Shown here: positions 40,057 through 49,067 of the stretch, one piece after another
How the letters are laid out: each line of letters starts with the position of its first letter
Position numbering within the stretch: position 1 is the first letter of the stretch
Source of the DNA: Clostridiaceae bacterium
Lineage (GTDB): Bacteria; Bacillota; Clostridia; Tissierellales; Sporanaerobacteraceae
Assembly (NCBI GenBank): GCA_019391515.1
Contig: JAHXQP010000025.1
Span: forward strand, 301,412-365,411
Direction of reading: 5' to 3'
DNA: 64,000 bases
Translations under genes and position numbers: made by a program
The notes under the pieces: model-generated
The model's input: the letters and a program-made list of their open reading frames with translations, nothing else
What the model was told of the DNA's origin: nothing
Database searches by the model: none

Positions 40057-40844
40057 TCTTCATCATCCTCCATATCTATACTTTCTATATCTTCAATATT
40101 AGATTTATTCTTTCTTCTGTTTTTAGATAATAATCGAATTCCTCCAACAATAAATATTATAGATACAATTAAAGTTTGAATGTAATTTCTTATTTCATAA
40201 GGTATGAGAGGATAAAGTATACGTTCAATAACTATTAAAATTCCTATGGTTATAAGTCCCCAACCTATCCACTCTGGTTTTATATCTGGTAGTACAAATG
40301 AATTTTCTTCATCTTCTAAATCCTTTTCATCTACTAAATGGAACGCATCAAAGAAGCTATAGAACCAAATTATAGGTAGAACAAATAAGAATAGGCTAAC
40401 TCCTAACCATCCCATGAAGAATACTGTGAAGAAAAAACTTCCCATAATAAATAAGCCTTTTTTCTGGTAGCCTAGGTACATATGGCCTGCACCAGGTATT
40501 ACAGACAAAGCTAAAGTGATAGCTTTTTCATTTGATTTTTTTATTTCTTCTGAATCCTTATATTCTATTCCTTCCTTTGCCATTTCATATTCCATTAAAA
40601 TGTACTTTTTCCTTAGGGAGAACGAATCCACCAGGGCAATAAGCCATATTATTGGTAAAGCAAAAACTAAAATCGCTATATAGCCATCGCTACTTGTTAA
40701 AAATACTAATCCTGATACTCCTAAAATAGCTCCAAAGAAAGCCATGAGGAATACTATAGCTCTATCTCCAAATCCCAAATAAAAATGGGACAATCCTGGT
40801 ACAAAGGACAATAAGAAAGTTATAAATTTACTTTTTTCTTTCAT
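40053..40844 (-). CDS. Multispanning membrane protein with TM2-like repeats
   Basis: A 263-aa protein with about six helices. Two internal repeats have the phrases LSFVPGLSHFYLGFGDRAIV (near 12) and LSVIPGAGHMYLGYQKKGLF (near 112), reminiscent of TM2-type G-x-x-x-x-Y-L-G segments. Function unknown. It is translationally coupled on both sides inside the ECF sigma operon, so it is probably part of an envelope-stress response. Confidence 0.65.
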   Translation of the reverse strand: MKEKSKFITFLLSFVPGLSHFYLGFGDRAIVFLMAFFGAILGVSGLVFLTSSDGYIAILVFALPIIWLIALVDSFSLRKKYILMEYEMAKEGIEYKDSEEIKKSNEKAITLALSVIPGAGHMYLGYQKKGLFIMGSFFFTVFFMGWLGVSLFLFVLPIIWFYSFFDAFHLVDEKDLEDEENSFVLPDIKPEWIGWGLITIGILIVIERILYPLIPYEIRNYIQTLIVSIIFIVGGIRLLSKNRRKNKSNIEDIESIDMEDDEE

Positions 40845-41332
40845 TTTCTGACCTCCTTGAGATTAAAATTTTGAAAATTATTTATAAAATTTGAGGTTCT
40901 ATTTACTATTTTCTCAGACATATTGAAAATAATATTTGGTGTACTCATAGCCTTTTCATTAATAGCTAACTTGGCAGCCTTAGGTAATGTGTCTACTAAA
41001 CTACTAAAAAAACCTCCCCAAGTTAATATAATGGCTACAGTAGCTACCGCTACATAATATCCGAATATATCTTTAAATATCATACTAGATTTTCCTACTT
41101 TAGCAATAGGTTTATTTTTGAAACTCTTTATATTATTCATTACAGAATCGGTGAAGTTCTCTGGAATAATTTCTTCTGCACTATTTATTTCTTCATTGTT
41201 TATGAGGGAAAGAAAAATGTTCATACATTCGTCACATTCATAAAGATGGTCTTCCATTTCATTATATTTTTCTTCTGAAACAACCCTTTCCTTATAAAAA
41301 AGCCATTCTAACTCATCATAATGTTTCATCAT
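40841..41332 (-). CDS. Anti-sigma factor with zinc-finger-like N-terminus
   Basis: A 163-aa protein. Residues 1-40 hold an anti-sigma zinc-binding type motif (DHLYECDECMNIF, His-x3-Cys-x2-Cys). A single membrane helix lies near 92-112, followed by a short outside tail. It overlaps the sigma-factor gene by 17 bases and should hold that sigma factor inactive until an envelope signal releases it. Confidence 0.88.
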   Translation of the reverse strand: MMKHYDELEWLFYKERVVSEEKYNEMEDHLYECDECMNIFLSLINNEEINSAEEIIPENFTDSVMNNIKSFKNKPIAKVGKSSMIFKDIFGYYVAVATVAIILTWGGFFSSLVDTLPKAAKLAINEKAMSTPNIIFNMSEKIVNRTSNFINNFQNFNLKEVRK

Positions 41333-41879
41333 TTTCCCTCCATTTCTCTCTTAACATATTCCTCCCTCGATAAAGCCGAGAAGCTATGGTTTTTACAGTA
41401 GTACCTTCTTCTTTAGCAATTTCTTCATAAGATTTTTCTTGAAAATAAAACTTTATAATTACATTTTGGTATATGGGAGGTATGGATCTGCACATTCTAT
41501 TTATCTTCTCCCTATTTTCTTTTCGAATCAATATATCTTCAGGAGTTTCATAGTTATTAAGTTTTTCTTTGTACATTATATTTTCAGTATCATCTATTAT
41601 CTCTTCCCTATATTTACTTTTCTTTTTCCTTTTCCAATCTATAGCTTTGTTTGCAGCTATCCGGCCAATCCACCCTTTAAAATTATCCATTTTAAAATTT
41701 GGAAGAGAGATATAGATTTGTAAGAAAACTTCTTGCGCTACATTTTCTGCTTCATTATGATCTTTAATAAAATTTAAAATTATAGCAAATACATATCCTC
41801 TATAGATATCTATTAGTTTGGCAAAGGCATCTTCGTTGCCTGATAGTGTTAGTTTGATAAGTTCAGTATCCCAATCCAT
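41316..41879 (-). CDS. ECF-type RNA polymerase sigma factor
   Basis: A 187-aa sigma-70 family protein with region 2 (FAKLIDIYRGYVFAIILNFI, then EAENVAQEVFLQIYISLPNF) and region 4 (YQNVIIKFYFQEKSYEEIAK with TVKTIASRLYRGRNML). This is the SigW/SigV-like extracytoplasmic-function layout. GGAGGGGAG precedes the ATG. It heads an operon with its anti-sigma and two membrane proteins, and probably responds to envelope damage and autoregulates. No clear -35/-10 autoregulatory promoter could be assigned by eye. Confidence 0.92.
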   Translation of the reverse strand: MDWDTELIKLTLSGNEDAFAKLIDIYRGYVFAIILNFIKDHNEAENVAQEVFLQIYISLPNFKMDNFKGWIGRIAANKAIDWKRKKKSKYREEIIDDTENIMYKEKLNNYETPEDILIRKENREKINRMCRSIPPIYQNVIIKFYFQEKSYEEIAKEEGTTVKTIASRLYRGRNMLREKWRENDETL

Positions 41880-41957
41880 CTCTCCCCTCCTTTCCTGTCT
41901 ATTAATTATAACGAAATAAGATATAAAAATACTGCAAAAATAAAAAAATAAATAAAA

Positions 41958-41992
41958 AAGAACTCTTTTTTTATTTTAAAGAGTTCCTTCCT
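41958..41992 (-). terminator. Terminator of NlpC/P60-like gene
   Basis: On the minus strand GGAACTCTTT pairs with AAAGAGTTCTT and is followed by TTTTATTT. The hairpin overlaps the last codons of the 41976-42569 gene. Confidence 0.75.
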
Positions 41993-42569
41993 TATAAATA
42001 TTTTGTTGATAAACTTCACTAAAATATTCTTGTCTATAGCCATACCTTTTTAATCTTCCTTCATAAACTAGTTCTAATTCTTTACACTTTCTAAAATCTC
42101 TAGGTGATACAAGAGCTGGTGACTTGTTAAATAAGCATATTCCACTATTGTTTAATATAGCAGAGACAAATTGGGAACAAAAATAATTATATTTCCTTTC
42201 AATTGGCTTATTTAATATTACACCAAACAATCCTAATAAATTATAACCATACATATGTTTATTTAATTTAAATTTTTGAAGTTCTTTTTTAAGTTTATTA
42301 TATTGAATCTCATTTACTTCTAAAGAATACAATGCACATCTTGTATTAGGAAACCTAGCATAAGTTCCATTGAAAATATCTTCTTTTACAAAACCACCAA
42401 ATATAGGATTGGAAGGTTTTAGTCTTCCAAAACTATAGAGTTCATTGAGATCAATATCAAGTGCAATTGAAACATGGCTATAAGGTTCCTTAGTATATAT
42501 ATTGATGCATTTAGATAGTAAAGACCCACTATAAGTAAGTAAAATATAAATTATATTCTTTTCTTTCAT
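41976..42569 (-). CDS. YiiX/NlpC-P60-like cysteine hydrolase
   Basis: A 197-aa soluble protein with a permuted papain-like layout. The candidate catalytic His lies in EPYSHVSIALD (near residue 31) and the candidate Cys in NYFCSQFVSAIL (near 129). This resembles YiiX/LRAT-type hydrolases that act on amide or lipid substrates. There is no signal peptide, so it probably acts inside the cell. AGGTG precedes the ATG, and the gene has its own terminator. Substrate unknown. Confidence 0.7.
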   Translation of the reverse strand: MKEKNIIYILLTYSGSLLSKCINIYTKEPYSHVSIALDIDLNELYSFGRLKPSNPIFGGFVKEDIFNGTYARFPNTRCALYSLEVNEIQYNKLKKELQKFKLNKHMYGYNLLGLFGVILNKPIERKYNYFCSQFVSAILNNSGICLFNKSPALVSPRDFRKCKELELVYEGRLKRYGYRQEYFSEVYQQNIYKEGTL

Positions 42570-42689
42570 AGCACACCTCTACATTATAATAATACTTAGT
42601 TAGTTTTTTACGAAGTATAAAACTTTTCATCTATTAATTAGAACGTCAAAAAAATAAAAAATACTGCATAAAATAAGAATAATTTTAAT

Positions 42690-43550
42690 TTAAAATTTTA
42701 AAAGTTCATTTAGTTTCTTGTGGCTAGGTACATTTATTCTTTTAAGTGCATATAATCCATTAGATATATCTGCATATTTACTTTTTGTAGTAAGGGTAAC
42801 TTTAAAATTTAAATCCTTTAAAACTTCTTCATTTGTTGAATTATATTTTCCATAAGGATAAGCATAGACATAGGATTCACATCCTACCTTTGCTTTAATA
42901 AGCTTTTTAACTTTTTCTGTATCTTTTGAAAATCTATCATAATGTGTTTTTTCATCTTCTGAAGCCATTGGAAGTACACCTTCTCCATGATGAGAATTTT
43001 CTTTATAATAATGAAGATCATAGGAATGAGGTTGTATATCTATGATTCCACTTTTGTACATTTCCTTTGCTTCTTCCCAAGTAAAATAAGAATATCTTGA
43101 GTCATTATTATAGTCTTTTATGCCAATTCTAGAGCCTATTGCAAATATAGTAGCCTTCATATTATTCTTTTTTAGTATAGGATAAGCATAGATATAATTA
43201 TCATCAAGTCCATCATCGAAAGTTATTATTATTGGCTTTTCTGGCAAGCTTGTCCCTTTATTCTTATAATCTATAAGTTCTCTAAAGGATATAGCTGTAT
43301 ATCCATTGTCTTTCAGATATTTTATATCTTCTTCAAATCTTTTATTAGTTATTGTTATTTTGTTAGTTTCTACATTTTCTGCCCCAACATGGTGATACAT
43401 AAGTATAGGTATAAGTTTTTCTTTATTGATTAGCGAAGTGGTTTTCAAAGAAATATTTTTAGTTGCACTTTTCCCCATTATAATTAATAATAATAACACT
43501 GAAATAGGTATTATATTGAATAATTTGTTTACTGTTTTTTTCCCTGCCAT
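42690..43550 (-). CDS. Polysaccharide deacetylase (NodB domain)
   Basis: A 286-aa extracellular enzyme with an N-terminal membrane anchor (about 8-24). The NodB-type domain has MYHHVG (near 50), the metal/catalytic motif ITFDDGLDDNY (near 109) and the HSYDLHYY motif (near 175). It deacetylates a cell-wall or capsule sugar. AGGAGG precedes the ATG. It follows the amidohydrolase operon but is separated from it by a terminator, so it is probably independent. Confidence 0.9.
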   Translation of the reverse strand: MAGKKTVNKLFNIIPISVLLLLIIMGKSATKNISLKTTSLINKEKLIPILMYHHVGAENVETNKITITNKRFEEDIKYLKDNGYTAISFRELIDYKNKGTSLPEKPIIITFDDGLDDNYIYAYPILKKNNMKATIFAIGSRIGIKDYNNDSRYSYFTWEEAKEMYKSGIIDIQPHSYDLHYYKENSHHGEGVLPMASEDEKTHYDRFSKDTEKVKKLIKAKVGCESYVYAYPYGKYNSTNEEVLKDLNFKVTLTTKSKYADISNGLYALKRINVPSHKKLNELLKF

Positions 43551-43645
43551 AAAATTTCCTCCTAATTGTATATTTAATTAATAAATAATAACATATTTTC
43601 CTTACAATTAGGTTTAAATTTGGTTACAATTTTGTAAGTTAGAAA

Positions 43646-43682
43646 AAACCCCCTAACCTTTTTTATAATTAGGGAGTTTTTG
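43646..43682 (-). terminator. Terminator of opp/amidohydrolase operon
   Basis: On the minus strand ACTCCCTAA pairs with TTAGGGGGT (one wobble) and is followed by TTTTTTC. It directly follows the second amidohydrolase stop codon. Confidence 0.8.
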
Positions 43683-43684
43683 TT

Positions 43685-44851
43685 TTAAACACAAGATATA
43701 TTAGATGAATAAACTATATCTCCATCAATTATGGTATAGATAACCTTAGCATTTGTATCATATGCTGGTACTCCTCTAAATAATACTATATCTGCATCCT
43801 TTCCTTCTTCTATTGAACCTACCCTATCTTCTATTCCCATAATTTTAGCTGGATTTATTGTGATCATTCTAAGAGCTCTTTCAATGTCACATCCTTCTCT
43901 TACTACTTCTCCAGCATGATGAATAAGAGAGTCTATACTTAAAAAAGGGGCATCTGTCGTAAGCGCTACAAGTACATTTCTCTTATCTAATTCGACTACA
44001 CTTTCAATATCTATGAGACTAGATTCTCCAAAAGTTTTCATGGAACCTACAGGACCAAAGACTACACCACATCCACTTTCTACGATTTCTTCTATATAAT
44101 TACTTGCACCCCATGCGTGTTCAAGAGTAAAGTTTAAATCAAATTCTTTAGCTATTTCTATTGATGTTAACATATCAAATTGAGTACAATGCATTTTTAA
44201 TGGTATTTCTTTTTTTAATACTGGTATTATTGCTTCAAGTTTTTCGTCATATTCTGGCATTCTATCTTTATTTATTTTGGCTTTCTCTTTTTTATCCATA
44301 TATACTTCTGCTTGTCTAAGTAGCTTCTTCATTATATTAGGTATAGACATTCTTGTAGCTGGCTCCTGATTTCTCTTTCCATAATTTCCTTTTGGATTTC
44401 CTCCTAAAGCAACTTTTAATGCAATAGGATTTTTAACTGTCATTTCAAATATGTTTTTACCGTAAGTCTTAGTAGCAAAAGCTAGTCCGGAAATTACATT
44501 TCCACTTCCTGGAGTAATTCCTAATGTAGTTATACCATTTTCATAAGCAATTTCAAAATCTTTTGAATCTATATCTACGCTGTAAATAGCTTGAACATCA
44601 GGGGTAACCTTATTCGTCATTTCATTTATATCACTATATGAATTTGTCCTTGAAAAACTTATTCCCCCGATATGAGAATGACAATCAATCAATCCAGGCA
44701 TTGCTATTAAGCCTTCTGCATCTAATACTTCTGCCTCCTCTTTTATATTCTCCCCTATAGCAATAATCTTCCCATTATGGATTAGTATGTCTTTATTATC
44801 CATTACTTCTCCTGTCATTGTATATATCTTAGAATTTCTTATTAACAACAT
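43685..44851 (-). CDS. Metal-dependent amidohydrolase (active-site complete)
   Basis: A 388-aa amidohydrolase-superfamily enzyme. Metal ligands appear complete: the HxH of GLIDCHSH (58, 60), His221 (KMHCTQF), His245 (LEHAWG) and Asp300 (LTTDAPF). The small beta domain brackets the barrel. It probably hydrolyses a cyclic amide or N-acylated amino acid or dipeptide, given the peptide transporter encoded upstream; the substrate is not defined. ATG at 44851 fits GGGG at eight bases. The gene overlaps its paralogue by 23 bases. Confidence 0.85.
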   Translation of the reverse strand: MLLIRNSKIYTMTGEVMDNKDILIHNGKIIAIGENIKEEAEVLDAEGLIAMPGLIDCHSHIGGISFSRTNSYSDINEMTNKVTPDVQAIYSVDIDSKDFEIAYENGITTLGITPGSGNVISGLAFATKTYGKNIFEMTVKNPIALKVALGGNPKGNYGKRNQEPATRMSIPNIMKKLLRQAEVYMDKKEKAKINKDRMPEYDEKLEAIIPVLKKEIPLKMHCTQFDMLTSIEIAKEFDLNFTLEHAWGASNYIEEIVESGCGVVFGPVGSMKTFGESSLIDIESVVELDKRNVLVALTTDAPFLSIDSLIHHAGEVVREGCDIERALRMITINPAKIMGIEDRVGSIEEGKDADIVLFRGVPAYDTNAKVIYTIIDGDIVYSSNISCV

Positions 44852-45992
44852 AGTTTTTTTCCCCTTCACTATAGATTAAATCTCCATTGATTATTGTATA
44901 TATTAGTTTCGAGTCATAAAATTCTATAGGATTTTTAGTATATATTACTATGTTAGCATGTTTACCTTCTTCAATAGTTCCTAATATATCATCTATACTT
45001 AACATCTTTGCTGGATTTATTGTCATCATTTTTAAAACTTCTTCTTTATCAATCCCTGCTTTATAAAACTCTATAGCATTCCATAAATATTTAATTTTTC
45101 CTTCAGGTCCATTATCCCCCGTTAAACTGAAACTCACAAGATTCCCTGCCCTCTGTAACTGCGCTATTTTGTATAAGTCTGTGTTATTATAATTCTTAGC
45201 GTTGTATGCTGTTTGCTCGCCTATAATAACCGAGACATTAACTTCCTTTATATATTCTAAACATCTATGAGCTTGATATCCTCCACATATAATAATATCT
45301 AAATTATATTTACGTGTTATATGTATGAGGGAATTTATTTCTGTTGCTTCATTTGCAGTGATAAATAATGGGATTTCTCTATTTATTATTTTTTTAGCTA
45401 TATTATCACCCTTATAATAATATTCTGAGTTTTCTTCACAAACTTGTCTTCTTTTACTTTCAACAATAAACTTTTCAAGTTCATTAAATATTCCCATTCT
45501 TGTCATAGGACATAAATCTCTTTTTCCATACGTTTCTTTAACAGAATTTATTACAGATCCTTTTAAGCCAACAACATCTTTTAATAACATTTTATTTGAA
45601 TTATTCCCCCATGTATTATATACTGCCATTTGCCCACCTATAATATTTTTATTTCCAGGGGCTGCACCTATAGTTGTAATCCCTACTTTGTAGAGTTCTT
45701 CTAAAATAATTTCATCATGATTAAAAGAATACTTGATTTTAGCCTCTGGTGTTAAAGGACTTGATATTTCGTCATTATCTTTAATACTAAATGCTATATC
45801 TATACAACCAAAACTACTTATAGGATCAATAAACCCAGGGAAAATTTCCATACCATTTGCATTTATTAATTCAACATTTTTTTCACCCAAGTTTTGACCT
45901 ATTCTCTTAATAATACCATCCTCTATTAAAATATCACAGTTTTCTAATACTTCTCCATTTCCAACATGGATTCTACCATTTTTTATAAGCAA
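44829..45992 (-). CDS. Amidohydrolase paralogue lacking metal ligands (pseudoenzyme)
   Basis: A 387-aa protein with the same plan as its downstream neighbour (matching ITTxGxxPGxxNxIxG, YGKRxxxPxTRM and INPAKxxxIDDxxGxIEEGK blocks). The HxH position reads GFIDPISS (Ile58, Ser60), the third His is Thr212 (FITANEA) and the fourth is lost (IICGGYQ). Only the Asp of LTGDNG remains. It therefore should not bind the usual zinc pair. TTG start after AAGGGGG. It may form a heterodimer with, or regulate, the active paralogue, with which its gene overlaps. Confidence 0.85.
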   Translation of the reverse strand: MLIKNGRIHVGNGEVLENCDILIEDGIIKRIGQNLGEKNVELINANGMEIFPGFIDPISSFGCIDIAFSIKDNDEISSPLTPEAKIKYSFNHDEIILEELYKVGITTIGAAPGNKNIIGGQMAVYNTWGNNSNKMLLKDVVGLKGSVINSVKETYGKRDLCPMTRMGIFNELEKFIVESKRRQVCEENSEYYYKGDNIAKKIINREIPLFITANEATEINSLIHITRKYNLDIIICGGYQAHRCLEYIKEVNVSVIIGEQTAYNAKNYNNTDLYKIAQLQRAGNLVSFSLTGDNGPEGKIKYLWNAIEFYKAGIDKEEVLKMMTINPAKMLSIDDILGTIEEGKHANIVIYTKNPIEFYDSKLIYTIINGDLIYSEGEKNYVVNKKF

Positions 45993-46084
45993 TTTTTCAA
46001 CCCCCTTATATATATTTTAAAAAATCTCCTCCTAAGGTACTTAATAAATAAAAAACCAGTACCAAAAGGAGGAAATATTTTATT

Positions 46085-47053
46085 TTATACTCTATGGCAA
46101 GCTACAAAATGTTCTTTGTCAACTTCTCTAAATTCCGGCATATCTTTTTTACAAACTTCTTTAGCGAATTTGCACCTTGTAACAAACCTACATCCTAAAG
46201 GGGGATCAATAGCGCTAGGTATTTCTCCATGAATAGGTATTCTCTCCTTATTCTTTTCTTCTTCCGGATCAGGTATTGGAATTGAGGATAATAATGCTTG
46301 GGTATATGGATGTAATGGATTGTCATATAGTTTTTCACTAGTTGTTAGTTCGACTAAATTTCCTAAATACATAACTCCCACCCTGTCTGAAATATATTTT
46401 ACCATTGATAAATCATGAGCTATAAATAAATAAGTAAGATTTTTTTCCCTTTGCAATCTCATTAAAAGATTTACTATTTGTGCTTGTATTGAGACGTCCA
46501 ATGCAGATATAGGTTCATCACAAACGATAAAATCAGGTTCAATAGCTAAAGCTCTTGCTATACCGATCCTCTGTCTTTGGCCACCGGAAAATTCATGTGG
46601 AAAACGGTTTATGTGTTCTTTGTTTAAACCAACAGTATATAATAGTTCAAATATTTTTTCTTCTCGTTTTTTATTTTTATATAATTTATGTATATCTATG
46701 CCTTCTCCTATGATATCTCCAACTGTCATTCTAGGATTCAACGAAGAATATGGATCTTGAAATATGATCTGTGCTCTTTTTGTAAAGTCTATTTTATCTT
46801 TTGGCTTTAGAGAATGTACATTTGTACCATCAAATATTACTTCTCCACTTGTAGCCTTATATAGACCTAATATTGTTTTACCACATGTAGTTTTTCCACA
46901 ACCTGACTCACCAACAATCCCCAATGTTTCACCTTTATAAATATTAAAACTTACATTATCAACAGCTTTTACAAATTTCTTACGCTTAACTTTGAAATAT
47001 TTTTTTAACCCTCTTACCTCCACCAACACTTCTTTGTTATTTGAATTCTGCAC
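46085..47053 (-). CDS. oppF: Oligopeptide ABC transporter ATPase OppF
   Basis: A 322-aa ATPase with Walker A GESGCGKT (near residue 53), signature FSGGQRQRIGIARAL, Walker B FIVCDEPISALD and the C-terminal Opp/Dpp extension with GCRFVTRCKFA-type cysteines. Powers peptide uptake together with OppD. GTG at 47053 is favoured, with GAGGTG six bases upstream; an earlier GTG overlaps that site. It overlaps the oppD gene. Confidence 0.93.
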   Translation of the reverse strand: MQNSNNKEVLVEVRGLKKYFKVKRKKFVKAVDNVSFNIYKGETLGIVGESGCGKTTCGKTILGLYKATSGEVIFDGTNVHSLKPKDKIDFTKRAQIIFQDPYSSLNPRMTVGDIIGEGIDIHKLYKNKKREEKIFELLYTVGLNKEHINRFPHEFSGGQRQRIGIARALAIEPDFIVCDEPISALDVSIQAQIVNLLMRLQREKNLTYLFIAHDLSMVKYISDRVGVMYLGNLVELTTSEKLYDNPLHPYTQALLSSIPIPDPEEEKNKERIPIHGEIPSAIDPPLGCRFVTRCKFAKEVCKKDMPEFREVDKEHFVACHRV

Positions 47054-48086
47054 TTGAAACACCTCTTTTTAGCAATATTTCTGATACACCACTTAAATCA
47101 GCCTTCTCATGGTGCAACCAACAAGAAGATTCTTGAGTTTCTCCAAAAGATGTTATTTCAGGATGTTTGACTCTACATATCTTCATTGCATATTTGCACC
47201 TTGCCGCAAAGGGGCAGCCTTTTGGTGGATTGGTTAAATCTGGAGGTGTTCCTACTAGGGAATATAGTTCTTTTTGTTTATGATCACTTAATTTAGGTAT
47301 AGATTCTAAAAGTCCAAAAGTATAGGGATGTTTTGGACTATAAAAAATCTCGTTAGTTGTTCCTCTCTCAACAACTTCACCAGCATACATTACTTGTATT
47401 CTATCTGCTACACTAGCTACAACACCTAAATCATGGGTAACTAAAATAACTCCTGTATTCTTTTTATCTTGTAGTTTTTTTATTAAATCCATAATCTGTG
47501 CTTGAATAGTTACATCTAAAGCTGTTGTTGGTTCATCGGCAATTAGTATTTCTGGATCACAGGCAAGAGCAATTCCAATCATAATTCTTTGCCTCATCCC
47601 CCCTGAAAGTTCAAAAGGATATTGATTAATTCTCTCTTTTGCATTTGGTATATTTACAAGTTCTAGTATATTTAAAGCTATTTTTTTAGCTTCTTCTTCA
47701 GATTTATTCTCATGTATAACAATACTTTCAGCAATTTGATTTCCAATTTTCATAGTAGGGTTCAAAGATGTCATTGGATCCTGAAATATCATTGAAATAT
47801 GATTTCCTCGAATTTCAGCCATTTCATTTTCGCTTAAATTAAGGAGATTTTTATTATGAAAATTAACCTCAACTCCTTCACCACTAACTATTGATTGTTC
47901 TTTCGGCAACAAGCCCATAATTGTTTTAACAGTTACTGTTTTGCCACAACCAGATTCTCCTACTATAGCAAGAGTTTCACCTTTTTCTAAATAAAAATCT
48001 ACACCTCTTACTGCTTGAACAACTCCTGCGTAAGTTTTAAAAGATACACGTAAATTTTTTACTCCTAAAATTTTTTTACTATTCAT
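47037..48086 (-). CDS. oppD: Oligopeptide ABC transporter ATPase OppD
   Basis: A 349-aa ATPase with Walker A GESGCGKT, signature LSGGMRQRIMIGIAL, Walker B ILIADEPTTALD and the OppD C-terminal region (GTPPDLTNPPKGCPFAARC). ATG at 48086 with AGGTG six bases upstream is preferred over the upstream GTG. Operates with OppF below OppB/OppC. Confidence 0.93.
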   Translation of the reverse strand: MNSKKILGVKNLRVSFKTYAGVVQAVRGVDFYLEKGETLAIVGESGCGKTVTVKTIMGLLPKEQSIVSGEGVEVNFHNKNLLNLSENEMAEIRGNHISMIFQDPMTSLNPTMKIGNQIAESIVIHENKSEEEAKKIALNILELVNIPNAKERINQYPFELSGGMRQRIMIGIALACDPEILIADEPTTALDVTIQAQIMDLIKKLQDKKNTGVILVTHDLGVVASVADRIQVMYAGEVVERGTTNEIFYSPKHPYTFGLLESIPKLSDHKQKELYSLVGTPPDLTNPPKGCPFAARCKYAMKICRVKHPEITSFGETQESSCWLHHEKADLSGVSEILLKRGVSSAEFK

Positions 48087-48095
48087 TGGATACAC

Positions 48096-49031
48096 CTACT
48101 TCCTTAATTTTGGATCTAATGCATCTGAAAGTCCATCACCTATTAAATGGAAAGATAATGTAGTAAGGACAATCATCAAACATGGAAAAAACAATTCATG
48201 AGGATAGAACATTAGTTTCTGTTGTCCTGCTGAAGCTAGTGCCCCCCAACTAGTTTGCGGAGGTCTTACCCCTAATCCTACATAACTAAGAAAAGCTTCT
48301 CCAAAAATAAATCCTGGTATAGACATTGTAATATCCACCATTATAATCCCTAATGTATTGGGAATTAGATGTCTCATAATAATCCTTCCTGTACTTGCTC
48401 CTAAAGCTGTAGCTGCTTCAATATAATCTTGTTCTTTTAACTGCAAGATTTGTCCTCTAACCATGCGAGTTGTCCCAACCCATGACGTAATACTCATAGC
48501 AAAAACTAACGAAAATATACTCCTACCCATTACTATAGTAAGTATTATAACAATAACTAAATAAGGTAGATTTCCTATGATTTCAACAATCCTCATTATA
48601 AGATTGTCAACCCACCCTCCTTTCAATCCTGCAATTGCACCCAATATAGATCCAATAAAAAACATAACAACTGTACATAACAAACCAATCAATATAGAAA
48701 CTCTTCCGCCATAACACACTCTAGTAAATATATCTCTCCCCATATCATCTGTACCAAACCAATGCTCAGCACTTGGCTTCTGATCTTTAATAGAAGCATC
48801 TATATACTGATAATCTTTACCAGCAATTGTAGGTCCTAAAAATATAGTTCCAATTACCACTATCAGTAAAACTAATCCAAATATAGCTAACTTATTCTCT
48901 TTAAATCTTCTCCACACATCTGCCCAATAAGTAATTGAAGGCTTATCTAAATGTTCGGAATATTCTTCATCGATGCCGACCCTTTCAAATATATCATCTG
49001 TCAATTTTATATCACTTTTAACACTATCCAC
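48096..49031 (-). CDS. oppC: Oligopeptide ABC transporter permease OppC
   Basis: A 311-aa permease with a soluble N-terminus, six helices, an extracellular loop (HWFGTDDMGRDIFTRVCYGG) and the EAA loop (YIEAATALGASTGRIIMRHL). This is the standard DppC/OppC layout. It lies between oppB and oppD. Confidence 0.93.
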   Translation of the reverse strand: MDSVKSDIKLTDDIFERVGIDEEYSEHLDKPSITYWADVWRRFKENKLAIFGLVLLIVVIGTIFLGPTIAGKDYQYIDASIKDQKPSAEHWFGTDDMGRDIFTRVCYGGRVSILIGLLCTVVMFFIGSILGAIAGLKGGWVDNLIMRIVEIIGNLPYLVIVIILTIVMGRSIFSLVFAMSITSWVGTTRMVRGQILQLKEQDYIEAATALGASTGRIIMRHLIPNTLGIIMVDITMSIPGFIFGEAFLSYVGLGVRPPQTSWGALASAGQQKLMFYPHELFFPCLMIVLTTLSFHLIGDGLSDALDPKLRK

Positions 49032-49067
49032 TCCAGCTAACCCCCTACCTATTTTTAATATAATTTT

